A stretch of DNA of 64,000 nucleotides from Bathymodiolus brooksi (Eukaryota; Mollusca; Bivalvia; Mytilida; Modiolidae), in contig OY804577.1 in assembly GCA_963680875.1 (NCBI GenBank), positions 147,454,196 to 147,518,195 of the forward strand, read 5' to 3'. The notes beneath the pieces are model-generated. The model saw nothing but the letters and a program-made list of their open reading frames with translations. It was not told the DNA's origin and made no database searches. Position numbers and translations under genes: made by a program. Every line of letters begins with the position of its first letter. Position 1 is the first letter of the stretch. Of this stretch, positions 42,600-56,357 are shown in pieces.

Positions 42600-44040
42600 A
42601 CCCAATTAAATAATACATGATATTGAAAGCTTCTTGTTTAAACCTAATGAAGCAATACATGTTCTTGAAAGCTTCTTGTTTAAACCTAATGAAGCAATAC
42701 ATGTTCTTGAAAGCTTCTTGTTTAAACCTAATGAAGCAATACATGTTCTTGAAAGCTTCTTGTTTAAACCCAATGAAGCAATACATGGTCTTGATAGCTT
42801 CTTGTTTAAACCCAATGAAGCAATACATGGTCTTGAAAGCTTCTTGTTTAAACCCAATTAAACAATACATGATATTGAAAACTTCTTGTTTAAACCTAAT
42901 GAAGCAATACATGTTCTTCAAAGGTTCTTTTTTAAACTTAATGAAGCAGTGCATGTTCTTGAAAGCTTCTTGTTTAAACCTAATGAAGCAATACATTGTC
43001 TTGAAAGCTTCTTGTTTAAACCTAATGAAGCAATACATGGTCTTGAAAGCTTTTTGTTTAAACCCAATGAAGCAATACATTGTCTTGATAGCTTCTTGTT
43101 TAAACCCAATTAAGCAATACATGGTCTTGAAACTTCTTGTTTAAACCCAATTAAACAATACATGATATTGAAAACTTCTTGTTTAAACCTAATGAAGCAA
43201 TACATGTTCTTGAAAGCTTCTTTTTTAAACCTAATGAAGCAATACATGGTCTTGAAAGCTTCTTATTTAAACCTAATGAAGCAATACATGTTATTGAAAA
43301 CTTCTTGTTTAAACCTAATGAAGCAATACATGGTCTTGAAAGCTTCTTGTTTAAACCCAATTAAATAATACATGATATTGAAAACTTCTTGTTTAAACCT
43401 AATGAAGCAATACATGGTCTTGAAAGCTTCTTGTTTAAACCTAATGAAACAATACATCATTACATGATCTTGAAAGCTTCTTGTTTAAACCCAATGAAGC
43501 AATACATGTTCTTGAAAGCTTCTTGTTTAAACCCAATGAAGCAATACATGGTCTTGATAGCTTCTTGTTTAAACCTAATGAAGCAATACATGTTCTTGAT
43601 AGCTTCTTGTTTAAATCTAATGAAGCAATACATGGTCTTGAAAACTTCTTATTTAAACCTAATGAAGCAATACATGGTCTTGAAAGCTTCTTATTTAAAC
43701 CTAATGAAGCAATGCATGGTCTTGAAAGCTTCTTGTTTAAACCCAATTAAATAATACATGATATTGAAAGCTTCTTGTTTAAACCTAATGAAGCAATACA
43801 TGGTCTTGAAAGCTTCTTGTTTAAACCCTATTAAACAATACATGGTATTGAAAACTTCTTGTTTAAACCTAATGAAGCAATACATGTTCTTGAAAGCTTC
43901 TTGTTTAAACCTAATGAAGCAATACATGTTCTTGAAAGCTTCTTGTTTAAACCCAATGAAGCAATACATGGTCTTGATAGCTTCTTGTTTAAAACCAATG
44001 AAGCAATACATTGTCTTGAAAGCTTCTTGTTTAAACCCAA
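42600..44040 (+). repeat. Duplicated block of satellite 2 marked by an 8-bp insertion (partners at +5382 and +7701)
   Basis: This block recurs at about 47982-49422 (offset 5382), and part of it again from about 50850 (a further 2319 bp). Each contains AATACATCATTACATGATC, where most units have AATACATGATC: an 8-bp insertion seen only near 43455, 48837 and 51156. The insertion breaks the 14-codon register and is a clean pedigree marker. Confidence 0.75.
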
Positions 44041-46495
44041 TTAAACAATGCATGATATTGAAAGCTTCTTGTTTAAACCTAATGAAGCAATACATGGTCT
44101 TGAAAGCTTCTTGTTTAAACCCAATGAAGCAATACATGGTCTTGAAAGCTTCTTGTTTAAACCTAATGAAGCAATACATGTTCTTGAAAGCTTCTTGTTT
44201 AAACCCAATGAAGCAATACATGGTCTTGATAGCTTCTTGTTTAAACCCAATTAAGCAATACATGGTCTTGAAAGCTTCTTGTTTAATCCCAATTAAATAA
44301 TACATGATATTGAAAGCTTCTTGTTTAAACCTAATGAAGCAATACATGTTCTTGAAAGCTTCTTGTTTAAACCCAATTAAATAATACATGATATTGAAAG
44401 CTTCTTGTTTAAACCTGATGAAGCAATACATGTTCTTGAAAGCTTCTTTTTTAAACCTAATGAAGCAATACATGTTCTTGAAAGCTTCTTGTTTAAACCT
44501 AATGAAGCAATACATGTTCTTGAAAGCTTCTTGTTTAAACCCAATGAAGCAATACATGGTCTTGATAGCTTCTTGTTTAAAACCAATGAAGCAATACATG
44601 GTCTTGAAAGCTTCTTGTTTAAACCCAATTAAACAATACATGATATTGAAAACTTCTTGTTTAAACCTAATGAAGCAATACATGTTCTTCAAAGGTTCTT
44701 TTTTAAACTTAATGAAGCAGTGCATGTTCTTGAAAGCTTCTTGTTTAAACCTAATGAAGCAATACATTGTCTTGATAGCTTCTTGTTTAAACCTAATGAA
44801 GCAATACATGTTCTTGATAGCTTCTTGTTTAAATCTAATGAAGCAATACATGGTCTTGAAAGCTTCTTATTTAAACCTAATGAAGCAATACATGGTCTTG
44901 AAAGCTTCTTATTTAAACCTAATGAAGCAATACATGGTCTTGAAAGCTTCTTGTTTAAACCCAATTAAATAATACATGATATTGAAAGATTCTTGTTTAA
45001 ACCTAATGAAGCAATACATGTTCTTAAAAGCTTCTTTTTAAGCCTAATGAAGCAATACATGGTCATGAAAGCTTCTTGTTTAAACCCAATTAAACAATAC
45101 ATGATATTGAAAGCTTCTTGTTTAAACCTAATGAAGCAATACATGGTCTTGAAAGCTTTTTGTTTAAACCCAATTAAATAATAAATGATATTGAAAACTT
45201 CTTGTTTAAACCTAATGAAGCAATACATGTTCTTGAAAGCTTCTTGTTTAAACCTAATGAAGCAATACATGGTCTTGAAAGCTTCTTGTTTAAACCCAAT
45301 TAAATAATACATGATATTGAAAGCTTCTTGTGTAAACCTAATGAAGCAATACATGGTCTTGAAAGCTTCTTGTTTAAACCCAATTAAATGATACATGATA
45401 TTGAAAGCTTCTTGTTTAAACCTAATGAAGCAATACATGTTCTTGAAAGCTTCTTTTTTAAACCTAATGAAGCAATGCATGTTCTTGAATGCTTCTTGTT
45501 TAAACCTAATGAAGCAATACATGGTCTTGAAAGCTTCTTGTTTAAACCCAATGAAGCAATACATGGTCTTGATAGCTTCTTGTTTAAACCCAATGAAGCA
45601 ATACATGGTCTTGAAAGCTTCTTGTTTAAACCCAATTAAACAATACATGATATTGAAAACTTCTTGTTTAAACCTTATGAAGCAATACATGTTCTTCAAA
45701 GGTTCTTTTTTAAACTTAATGAAGCAGTGCATGTTCTTGAAAGCTTCTTGTTTAAACCTAATGAAGCAATACATTGTCTTGAAAGCTTCTTGTTTAAACC
45801 TAATGAAGCAATACATGGTCTTGAAAGCTTCTTGTTTAAACCCAATGAAGCAATACATTGTCTTGATAGCTTCTTGTTTAAACCCAATGAAGCAATACAT
45901 GGTCTTGAAAGCTTCTTGTTTAATCCCAATTAAACAATACATGATATTGAAAACTTCTTGTTTAAACCTAATGAAGCAATACATGTTCTTGAAAGCTTCT
46001 TTTTTAAACCTAATGAAGCAATACATGTTCTTGAAAGCTTCTCGTTTAAACCCAATGAAGCATTACATGTTCTTGAAAGCTTCTTATTTAAATCTAATGA
46101 AGCAATACATGGTCTTGAAAGCTTCTTATTTAAACCTAATGAAGCAATACATGGTCTTGAAAGCTTCTTATTTAAACCTAATGAAGCAATACATGGTCTT
46201 GAAAGCTTCTTATTTAAACCTAATGAAGCAATACATGGTCTTGAATGCTTCTTATTTAAACCTAATGAAGTAATACATGGTCTTGAAAGCTTCTTGTTTA
46301 AACCCAATTAAATAATACATGATATTGAAAACTTCTTGTTTAAACCTAATGAAGCAATACATGGTCTTGAAAGCTTCTTGTTTAAACCCAATTAAGCAAT
46401 ACATGATATTGAAAACTTCTTGTTTAAACCTAATGAAGCAATACATGGTCTTGAAAGCTTCTTGTTTAAATCTAATGAAGCAATACATGGTCTTG
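44040..46495 (+). repeat. Large duplicated block of satellite 2 (copy 2; partner 37020-39475)
   Basis: Second copy of the block offset by 7020 bp. Beyond its right end the sequence matches the region from 39.85 kb onward at a different offset (6516 bp, for example 39876 and 46392, 40030 and 46546). A 504-bp stretch (12 units) therefore differs between the two lineages, which looks like a deletion or unequal exchange inside an older duplication. Confidence 0.75.
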
Positions 46496-49400
46496 AAAGC
46501 TTCTTATTTAAACCTAATGAAGCAATACATGGTCTTGAAAACTTCTTATTTAAACCTAATGAAGCAATACATGGTCTTGAAAGCTTCTTGTTTAAGCCCA
46601 ATTAAATAATACATGCTATTGAAAACTTCTTGTTTAAACCTAATGAAGCAATACATGTTCTTGAAAGCTTCTTGTTTAAACCCAATTAAATAATACATGA
46701 TATTGAAAGCTTCTTTTGTAAACCTAATGAAGCAATACATGGTCTTGAAAGCTTCTTGTTTAAACCCAATTAAATAATACATGATATTGAAATCTTCTTG
46801 TTTAAACCTAATGAAGCAATACATGGTCTTGAAAGCTTCTTGTTTAAACCCAATTAAACAAAACATTTTATTGAAAGCTTCTTGTTTAAACCTAATGAAG
46901 CAATACATGGTCTTGAAAGCTTCTTGTTTAATCCCAATTAAATAATACATGATATTGAAAGCTTCTTTTGTAAACCTAATGAAGCAATACATGGTCTTGA
47001 AAGCTTCTTGTTTAAACCTAATGAAGCAATACATGGTCTTGAAAGCTTCTTGTTTAAACCCAATTAAATAATACATGATATTGAAAGCTTCTTGTTTAAA
47101 CCTAATGAAGCAATACATGGTCTTGAAAGCTTCTTTTATAAACCCAATTAAACAAAACATTTTATTGAAAGCTTCTTGTTTAAACCTAATGAAGCAATAC
47201 ATGGTCTTGAAAGCTTCTTGTTTAAGCCCAATTAAATAATACATGATATTGAAAGCTTCTTGTTTAAACCTAATGAACCAATACATGGTCTTGAAAGCTT
47301 CTTGTTTAAACCCAATTAAATAATACATGGTCTTGAAAGCTTCTTGTTTAAACCTAATGAAGCAATACATGGTCTTGAAAGCTTCTTGTTTAAACCCAAT
47401 TAAATAATACATGATATTGAAAGCTTCTTGTTTAAACCTAATGAAGCAATACATGGTCTTGAAAGCTTCTTTTTTAAACCCAATTAAACAAAACATTTTA
47501 TTGAAAGCTTCTTGTTTAAACCTAATGAAGCAATACATGGTCTTGAAAGCTTCTTGTTTAAGCCCAATTAAATAATACATGATATTGAAAGCTTCTTGTT
47601 TAAACCTAATGAACCAATACATGGTCTTGAAAGCTTCTTGTTTAAACCCAATTAAATAATACATGATATTGAAAGCTTCTTGTTTAAACCTAATGAAGCA
47701 ATACATGGTCTTGAAAGCTTCTTGTTTAAACCCAATTAAACAATGCATGATATTGAAAGCTTCTTGTTTAAACCTAATGAAGCAATACATGGTCTTGAAA
47801 GCTTCTTGTTTAAACCCAATGAAGCAATACATGGTCTTGAAAGCTTCTTGTTTAAACCTAATGAAGCAATACATGTTCTTGAAAGCTTCTGGTTTAAACC
47901 CAATGAAGCAATACATGGTCTTGATAGCTTCTTGTTTAAACCCAATTAAGCAATACATGGTCTTGAAAGCTTCTTGTTTAATCCCAATTAAATAATACAT
48001 GATATTGAAAGCTTCTTGTTTAAACCTAATGAAGCAATACATGTTCTTGAAAGCTTCTTGTTTAAACCTAATGAAGCAATACATGTTCTTGAAAGCTTCT
48101 TGTTTAAACCTAATGAAGCAATACATGTTCTTGAAAGCTTCTTGTTTAAACCCAATGAAGCAATACATGGTCTTGATAGCTTCTTGTTTAAACCCAATGA
48201 AGCAATACATGGTCTTGAAAGCTTCTTGTTTAAATCCAATTAAACAATACATGATATTGAAAACTTCTTGTTTAAACCTAATGAAGCAATACATGTTCTT
48301 CAAAGGTTCTTTTTTAAACTTAATGAAGCAGTGCATGTTCTTGAAAGCTTCTTGTTTAAACCTAATGAAGCAATACATTGTCTTGAAAGCTTCTTGTTTA
48401 AACCTAATGAAGCAATACATGGTCTTGAAAGCTTTTTGTTTAAACCCAATGAAGCAATACATTGTCTTGATAGCTTCTTGTTTAAACCCAATTAAGCAAT
48501 ACATGGTCTTGAAACTTCTTGTTTAAACCCAATTAAACAATACATGATATTGAAAACTTCTTGTTTAAACCTAATGAAGCAATACATGTTCTTGAAAGCT
48601 TCTTTTTTAAACCTAATGAAGCAATACATGGTCTTGAAAGCTTCTTATTTAAACCTAATGAAGCAATACATGTTATTGAAAACTTCTTGTTTAAACCTAA
48701 TGAAGCAATACATGGTCTTGAAAGCTTCTTGTTTAAACCCAATTAAATAATACATGATATTGAAAACTTCTTGTTTAAACCTAATGAAGCAATACATGGT
48801 CTTGAAAGCTTCTTGTTTAAACCTAATGAAACAATACATCATTACATGATCTTGAAAGCTTCTTGTTTAAACCCAATGAAGCAATACATGTTCTTGAAAG
48901 CTTCTTGTTTAAACCCAATGAAGCAATACATGGTCTTGATAGCTTCTTGTTTAAACCTAATGAAGCAATACATGTTCTTGATAGCTTCTTGTTTAAATCT
49001 AATGAAGCAATACATGGTCTTGAAAACTTCTTATTTAAACCTAATGAAGCAATACATGGTCTTGAAAGCTTCTTATTTAAACCTAATGAAGCAATGCATG
49101 GTCTTGAAAGCTTCTTGTTTAAACCCAATTAAATAATACATGATATTGAAAGCTTCTTGTTTAAACCTAATGAAGCAATACATGGTCTTGAAAGCTTCTT
49201 GTTTAAACCCTATTAAACAATACATGGTATTGAAAACTTCTTGTTTAAACCTAATGAAGCAATACATGTTCTTGAAAGCTTCTTGTTTAAACCTAATGAA
49301 GCAATACATGTTCTTGAAAGCTTCTTGTTTAAACCCAATGAAGCAATACATGATCTTGATAGCTTCTTGTTTAAACCCAATGAAGCAATACATTGTCTTG

Positions 49401-52400
49401 AAAGCTTCTTGTTTAAACCCAATTAAACTATATATGATATTGAAAACTTCTTGTTTAATCCTAATGAAGCAATACATGTTCTTGAAAGGTTCTTGTTTAA
49501 ACCTAATGAAGCAGTGCATGTTCTTGAAAGCTTCTTGTTTAAACCTAATGAAGCAATACATTGTCTTGAAAGCTTCTTGTTTAAGCCCAATTAAATAATA
49601 CATGATATTGAAAACTTCTTGTTTAATCCTAATGAAGCAATACATGTTCTTGAAAGGTTCTTTTTTAAACCTAATGAAGCAGTGCATGTTCTTGAAAGCT
49701 TCTTGTTTAAACCTAATGAAGCAATACATTGTCTTGAAAGCTTCTTGTTTAAGCCCAATTAAATAATACATGATATTGAAAGCTTCTTGTTTAAACTTAA
49801 TGAAGCAATACATGGTCTTGAAAGCTTCTTGTTTAAACCCAATTAAACAATACATGATATTGAAAGCTTCTTGTTTAAACCTAATGAAGCAATACATGTT
49901 CTTGAAAGCTTCTTTTTTAAACCCAATGAAGCAATGCATGTTCTTGAATGCTTCTTGTTTAAACTTAATGAAGCAATACATGGTCTTGAAAGCTTCTTGT
50001 TTAAACCCAATGAAGCAATACATGGTCTTGATAGCTTCTTGTTTAAACCCAATTAAACAATACATGTTCTTGAAAGCTTCTTGTTTAAACCTAATGAAGC
50101 AATACATGGTCTTGAAAACTTCTTATTTAAACCTAATGAAGCAATACATGGTCTTGAAAGCTTCTTATTTAAACCTAATGAAGCAATACATGGTCTTGAA
50201 AGCTTCTTGTTTAAACCCAATTAAATAATACATGATATTGAAAGCTTCTTGTTTAATCCTAATGAAGCAATACATGGTCTTGAAAGCTTCTTGTTTAAAC
50301 CCTATTAAACAATACATGGTATTGAAAACTTCTTGTTTAAACCTAATGAAGCAATACATGTTCTTGAAAGCTTCTTGTTTAAACCTAATGAAGCAATGCA
50401 TGTTCTTGAAAGCTTCTTGTTTAAACCCAAATGAAGCAATACATGGTCTTGATAGCTTCTTGTTTAAACCCAATGAAGCAATACATTGTCTTGAAAGCTT
50501 CTTGTTTAAACCCAATTAAACTATACATGATATTGAAAACTTCTTGTTTAATCCTAATGAAGCAATACATGTTCTTGAAAGGTTCTTTTTTAAACCTAAT
50601 GAAGCAGTGCATGTTCTTGAAAGCTTCTTGTTTAAACCCAATGAAGCAATACATGGTCTTGATAGCTTCTTGTTTAAACCTAATGAAGCAATGCATTGTC
50701 TTGAAAGCTTCTTGTTTAAACCTAATGAAGCAATACATGGTCTTGAAAGCTTTTTGTTTAAACCCAATGAAGCAATACATTGTCTTGATAGCTTCTTGTT
50801 TAAACCCAATTAAGCAATACATGGTCTTGAAAGCTTCTTGTTTAAACCCAATTAAACAATACATGATATTGAAAACTTCTTGTTTAAACCTAATGAAGCA
50901 ATACATGTTCTTGAAAGCTTCTTTTTTAAACCTAATGAAGCAATACATGGTCTTGAAAGCTTCTTATTTAAACCTAATGAAGCAATACATGTTATTGAAA
51001 ACTTCTTGTTTAAACCTAATGAAGCAATACATGGTCTTGAAAGCTTCTTGTTTAAACCCAATTAAATAATACATGATATTGAAAACTTCTTGTTTAAACC
51101 TAATGAAGCAATACATGGTCTTGAAAGCTTCTTGTTTAAACCTAATGAAACAATACATCATTACATGATCTTGAAAGCTTCTTGTTTAAACCCAATGAAG
51201 CAATACATGTTCTTGAAAGCTTCTTGTTTAAACCCAATGAAGCAATACATGGTCTTGATAGCTTCTTGTTTAAACCTAATGAAGCAATACATGTTCTTGA
51301 TAGCTTCTTGTTTAAATCTAATGAAGCAATACATGGTCTTGAAAACTTCTTATTTAAACCTAATGAAGCAATACATGGTCTTGAAAGCTTCTTATTTAAA
51401 CCTAATGAAGCAATACATGGTCTTGAAAGCTTCTTGTTTAAACCCAATTAAATAATACATGATATTGAAAGCTTCTTGTTTAAACCTAATGAAGCAATAC
51501 ATGGTCTTGAAAGCTTCTTGTTTAAACCCTATTAAACAATACATGGTATTGAAAACTTCTTGTTTAAACCTAATGAAGCAATACATGTTCTTGAAAGCTT
51601 CTTGTTTAAACCTAATGAAGCAATACATGTTCTTGAAAGCTTCTTGTTTAAACCCAATGAAGCAATACATGGTCTTGATAGCTTCTTGTTTAAACCCAAT
51701 GAAGCAATACATTGTCTTGAAAGCTTCTTGTTTAAACCCAATTAAACTATACATGATATTGAAAACTTCTTGTTTAATCCTAATGAAGCAATACATGTTC
51801 TTGAAAGGTTCTTTTTTAAACCTAATGAAGCAGTGCATGTTCTTGAAAGCTTCTTGTTTAAACCTAATGAAGCAAAACATTGTCTTGAAAGCTTCTTGTT
51901 TAAGCCCAATTAAATAATACATGATATTGAAAACTTCTTGTTTAATCCTAATGAAGCAATACATGTTCTTGAAAGGTTCTTTTTTAAACCTAATGAAGCA
52001 GTGCATGTTCTTGAAAGCTTCTTGTTTAAACCTAATGAAGCAATACATTGTCTTGAAAGCTTCTTGTTTAAGCCCAATTAAATAATACATGATATTGAAA
52101 GCTTCTTGTTTAAACTTAATGAAGCAATACATGGTCTTGAAAGCTTCTTGTTTAAACCCAATTAAACAATACATGATATTGAAAGCTTCTTGTTTAAACC
52201 TAATGAAGCAATACATGTTCTTGAAAGCTTCTTTTTTAAACCCAATGAAGCAATGCATGTTCTTGAATGCTTCTTGTTTAAACCCAATGAAGCAATACAT
52301 GGTCTTGATAGCTTCTTGTTTAAACCCAATTAAACAATACATGGTCTTGAAAGCTTCTTGTTTAAACCTAATGAAGCAATACATGGTCTTGAAAACTTCT

Positions 52401-53344
52401 TATTTAAACCTAATGAAGCAATACATGGTCTTGAAAGCTTCTTATTTAAACCTAATGAAGCAATACATGGTCTTGAAAGCTTCTTGTTTAAACCCAATTA
52501 AATAATACATGATATTGAAAGCTTCTTGTTTAAACCTAATGAAGCAATACATGGTCTTGAAAGCTTCTTGTTTAAACCTTATTAAACAATACATGGTATT
52601 GAAAACTTCTTGTTTAAACCTAATGAAGCAATACATGTTCTTGAAAGCTTCTTGTTTAAACCTAATGAAGCAATGCATGTTCTTGAAAGCTTCTTGTTTA
52701 AACCCAATGAAGCAATACATGATATTGATAGCTTCTTGTTTAAACCTAATGAAGCAATACATTGTCTTGAAAGCTTCTTGTTTAAGCCCAATTAAATAAT
52801 ACATGATATTGAAAACTTCTTGTTTAAACCTAATGAAGCAATACATGTTCTTGAAAGCTTCTTGTTTAAACCTAATGAAGCAATGCATGTTCTTGAAAGC
52901 TTCTTGTTTAAACCCAATGAAGCAATACATGGTCTTGATAGCTTCTTGTTTAAACCCAATGAAGCAATACATTGTCTTGAAAGCTTCTTGTTTAAACCCA
53001 ATTAAACAATACATGATATTGAAAACTTCTTGTTTAATCCTAATGAAGCAATACATGTTCTTGAAAGGTTCTTTTTTAAACCTAATGAAGCAGTGCATGT
53101 TCTTGAAAGCTTCTTGTTTAAACCTAATGAAGCAATACATTGTCTTGAAAGCTTCTTGTTTAAGCCCAATTAAATAATACATGATATTGAAAGCTTCTTG
53201 TTTAAACCTAATGAAGCAATACATGGTCTTGAAAGCTTCTTGTTTAAACCCAATTAAACAATACATGATATTGAAAGCTTCTTGTTTAAACCTAATGAAG
53301 CAATACATGTTCTTGAAAGCTTCTTTTTTAAACCCAATGAAGCA

Positions 53345-55528
53345 ATGCATGTTCTTGAATGCTTCTTGTTTAAACTTAATGAAGCAATACATGGTCTTGA
53401 AAGCTTCTTGTTTAAACCCAATGAAGCAATACATGGTCTTGATAGCTTCTTGTTTAAACCCAATTAAACAATACTTGGTCTTGAAAGCTTCTTGTTTAAA
53501 CCTAATGAAGCAATACATGTTCTTCAAAGGTTCTTTTTTAAACTTAATGAAGCAGTGCATGTTCTTGAAAGCTTCTTGTTTAAACCTAATGAAGCAATAC
53601 ATTGTCTTGAAAGCTTCTTGTTTAAACCTAATGAAGCAATACATGGTCTTGAAAGCTTTTTGTTTAAACCCAATGAAGCAATACATTGTCTTGATAGCTT
53701 CTTGTTTAAACCCAATGAAGCAATACATGGTCTTGAAAGCTTCTTGTTTAAACCCAATTAAACTATACATGATATTGAAAACTACTTGTTTAAACCTAAT
53801 GAAGCAGTACATGTTCTTGAAAGCTTCTTTTTTAAACCTAATGAAGCAATGCTTGTTCTTGAAAGCTTCTTGTTTAAACCCAATGAAGCAATACATGTTT
53901 TTGAAAGCTTCTTGTTGAAATCTAATGAAGCAATACATGGTCTTGAAAGCTTCTTATTTAAACCTAATGAAGCAATACATGGTCTTGAAAGCTTCTTGTT
54001 CAAACCTAATGTACCAATACATGGTCTCGAAAGCTTCTTGTTTAAACCCAATTAAACAATACATGCTATTGAAAGGTTCTTGTTTAAACCTAATGAAGCA
54101 ATACATTGTCTTGAAAGCTTCTTGTTTAAACCCAATTAAACAATACATGATATTGAAAGCTTCTTGTTTAAACCTAATGAAGCAATACATGGTCTTGAAA
54201 GCATCTTGTTTAAACCCAATTAAGCAATACATGATATTGAAAACTTCTTGTTTAAACCTAATGAAGCAATACATGGTCTTGAAAGCTTCTTGTTTAAACC
54301 CAATTAAACAATACATGATATTGAAAGCTTCTTGTTTAAACCTAATGAAGCAATACATGGTCTCGAAAGCTTCTTGTTTAAACCCAATTAAACAATACAT
54401 GCTATTGAAAGGTTCTTGTTTAAACCTAATGAAGCAATACATGTTCTTGAATGCTTCTTGTTTAAACTTAATGAAGCAATACATGGTCTTGAAAGCTTCT
54501 TGTTTAAACCCAATGAAGCAATACATGGTCTTGATAGCTTCTTGTTTAAACCCAATGAAACAATACATGGTCTTGAAAGCTTCTTGTTTAAACCTAATGA
54601 AGCAATACATGTTCTTCAAAGGTTCTTTTTTAAACTTAATGAAGCAGTGCATGTTCTTGAAAGCTTCTTGTTTAAACCTAATGAAGCAATACATTGTCTT
54701 GAAAGCTTCTTGTTTAAACCTAATGAAGCAATACATGGTCTTGAAAGCTTTTTGTTTAAACCCAATGAAGCAATACATTGTCTTGATAGCTTCTTGTTTA
54801 AACCCAATGAAGCAATACATGGTCTTGAAAGCTTCTTGTTTAAACCCAATTAAACTATACATGATATTGAAAACTACTTGTTTAAACCTAATGAAGCAGT
54901 ACATGTTCTTGAAAGCTTCTTTTTTAAACCTAATGAAGCAATGCATGTTCTTGAAAGCTTCTTGTTTAAACCCAATGAAGCAATACATGTTCTTGAAAGC
55001 TTCTTGTTGAAATCTAATGAAGCAATACATGGTCTTGAAACTTCTTATTTAAACCTAATGAAGCAATACATGGTCTTGAAAGCTTCTTGTTCAAACCTAA
55101 TGTACCAATACATGGTCTCGAAAGCTTCTTGTTTAAACCCAATTAAACAATACATGCTATTGAAAGGTTCTTGTTTAAACCTAATGAAGCAATACATTGT
55201 CTTGAAAGCTTCTTGTTTAAACCCAATTAAACAATACATGATATTGAAAGCTTCTTGTTTAAACCTAATGAAGCAATACATGGTCTTGAAAGCATCTTGT
55301 TTAAACCCAATTAAGCAATACATGATATTGAAAACTTCTTGTTTAAACCTAATGAAGCAATACATGGTCTTGAAAGCTTCTTGTTTAAACCTAATGAAGC
55401 GATACATGGTCTTGAAAGCTTCTTGTTTAAACCTAATGAAGCAATACATGGTCTTGAAAGCTTCTTGTTTAAACCTAATGAAGCAATATGTGGTCATGAA
55501 AGCTTCTTGTTTAAACCCAATTAAACAA
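53345..55528 (+). repeat. Tandem higher-order repeat of 1092 bp (26 units) in satellite 2
   Basis: GTTCTTGAATGCTTC with the following ACTTAATG lies at 53351 and 54443, and TCAAACCTAATGTACC lies at 54000 and 55091. The offset is 1092 bp, becoming 1091 after one G is lost in the second copy near 55041 (GAAACTTC for GAAAGCTTC). Unit order matches over about 0.9 kb; the second copy then diverges. Confidence 0.75.
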
Positions 55529-56357
55529 TACATGATATTGAAAACTTCTTGTTTAAACCTAATGAAGCAATACATGGTCTTGAAAGCTTCTTGTTTAAAC
55601 CCAATTAAATAATACATAATATTGAAAACTTCTTGTTTAAACCTAATGAAGCAATACATGGTCTTGAAAGCTTCTTGTTTAAACCTAATGAAACAATACA
55701 TGATCTTGAAAGCTTCTTGTTTAAACCCAATGAAGCAATACATGGTCTTGATAGCTTCTTGTTTAAACCTAATGAAGCAATACATGTTCTTGATAGCTTC
55801 TTGTTTAAATCTAATGAAGCAATACATGGTCTTGAAAGCTTCTTATTTAAACCTAATGAAGCAATACATGGTCTTGAAAGCTTCTTGTTTAAACCCAATT
55901 AAATAATACATGATATTGAAAACTTCTTGTTTAAACCTAATGAAGCAATACATGGTCTTGAAAGCTTCTTGTTTAAACCCAATTAAATAATACATGATAT
56001 TGAAAACTTCTTGTTTAAACCTAATGAAGCAATACATGGTCTTGAAAGCTTCTTGTTTAAATCTACTGAAACAATACATGATCTTGAAAGCTTCTTGTTT
56101 AAACCCAATGAAGCAATACATGGTCTTGATAGCTTCTTGTTTAAACCTAATGAAGCAATACATGTTCTTGATAGCTTCTTGTTTAAATCTAATGAAGCAA
56201 TACATGGTCTTGAAAGCTTCTTATTTAAACCTAATGAAGCAATACATGGTCTTGAAAGCTTCTTGTTTAAACCCAATTAAATAATACATGATATTGAAAG
56301 ATTCTTGTTTAAACCTAATGAAGCAATACATGTTCTTGAAAGCTTCTTGTTTAAGCC

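Larger units (their letters stand above)
19832..56357 (+). repeat. Satellite 2: main 42-bp tandem array
   Basis: About 869 units by length, all in the same direction. The consensus is AATGAAGCAATACATG, then GTCTTGAAAGCTTC and TTGTTTAAACC(C/T). Almost every unit contains AAGCTT and GTTTAAAC. A half unit (19832-19848) and one strongly diverged unit (19849-19890) mark the left edge. Two subfamilies alternate. Type A has AATGAAGCAATACATG(G/T)(T)CTTG. Type B has AATTAA(A/G)(C/T)AATACATGATATTG and places TAA in the exon frame. Because 42 is 14 codons and the consensus has no stop in four of six frames, dozens of overlapping open frames arise on both strands; I treat them as by-products. The array is interrupted on the right by the element at 56358. 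Confidence 0.97.

Noticed and set aside
20001..56284. Dozens of long open frames on both strands (100 to 652 codons) as protein genes
   Set aside because: They are all readings of the same stop-poor 42-bp unit, overlap each other in several frames, and end at shared variant units. Only the leftmost one joins unique sequence with a splice acceptor.
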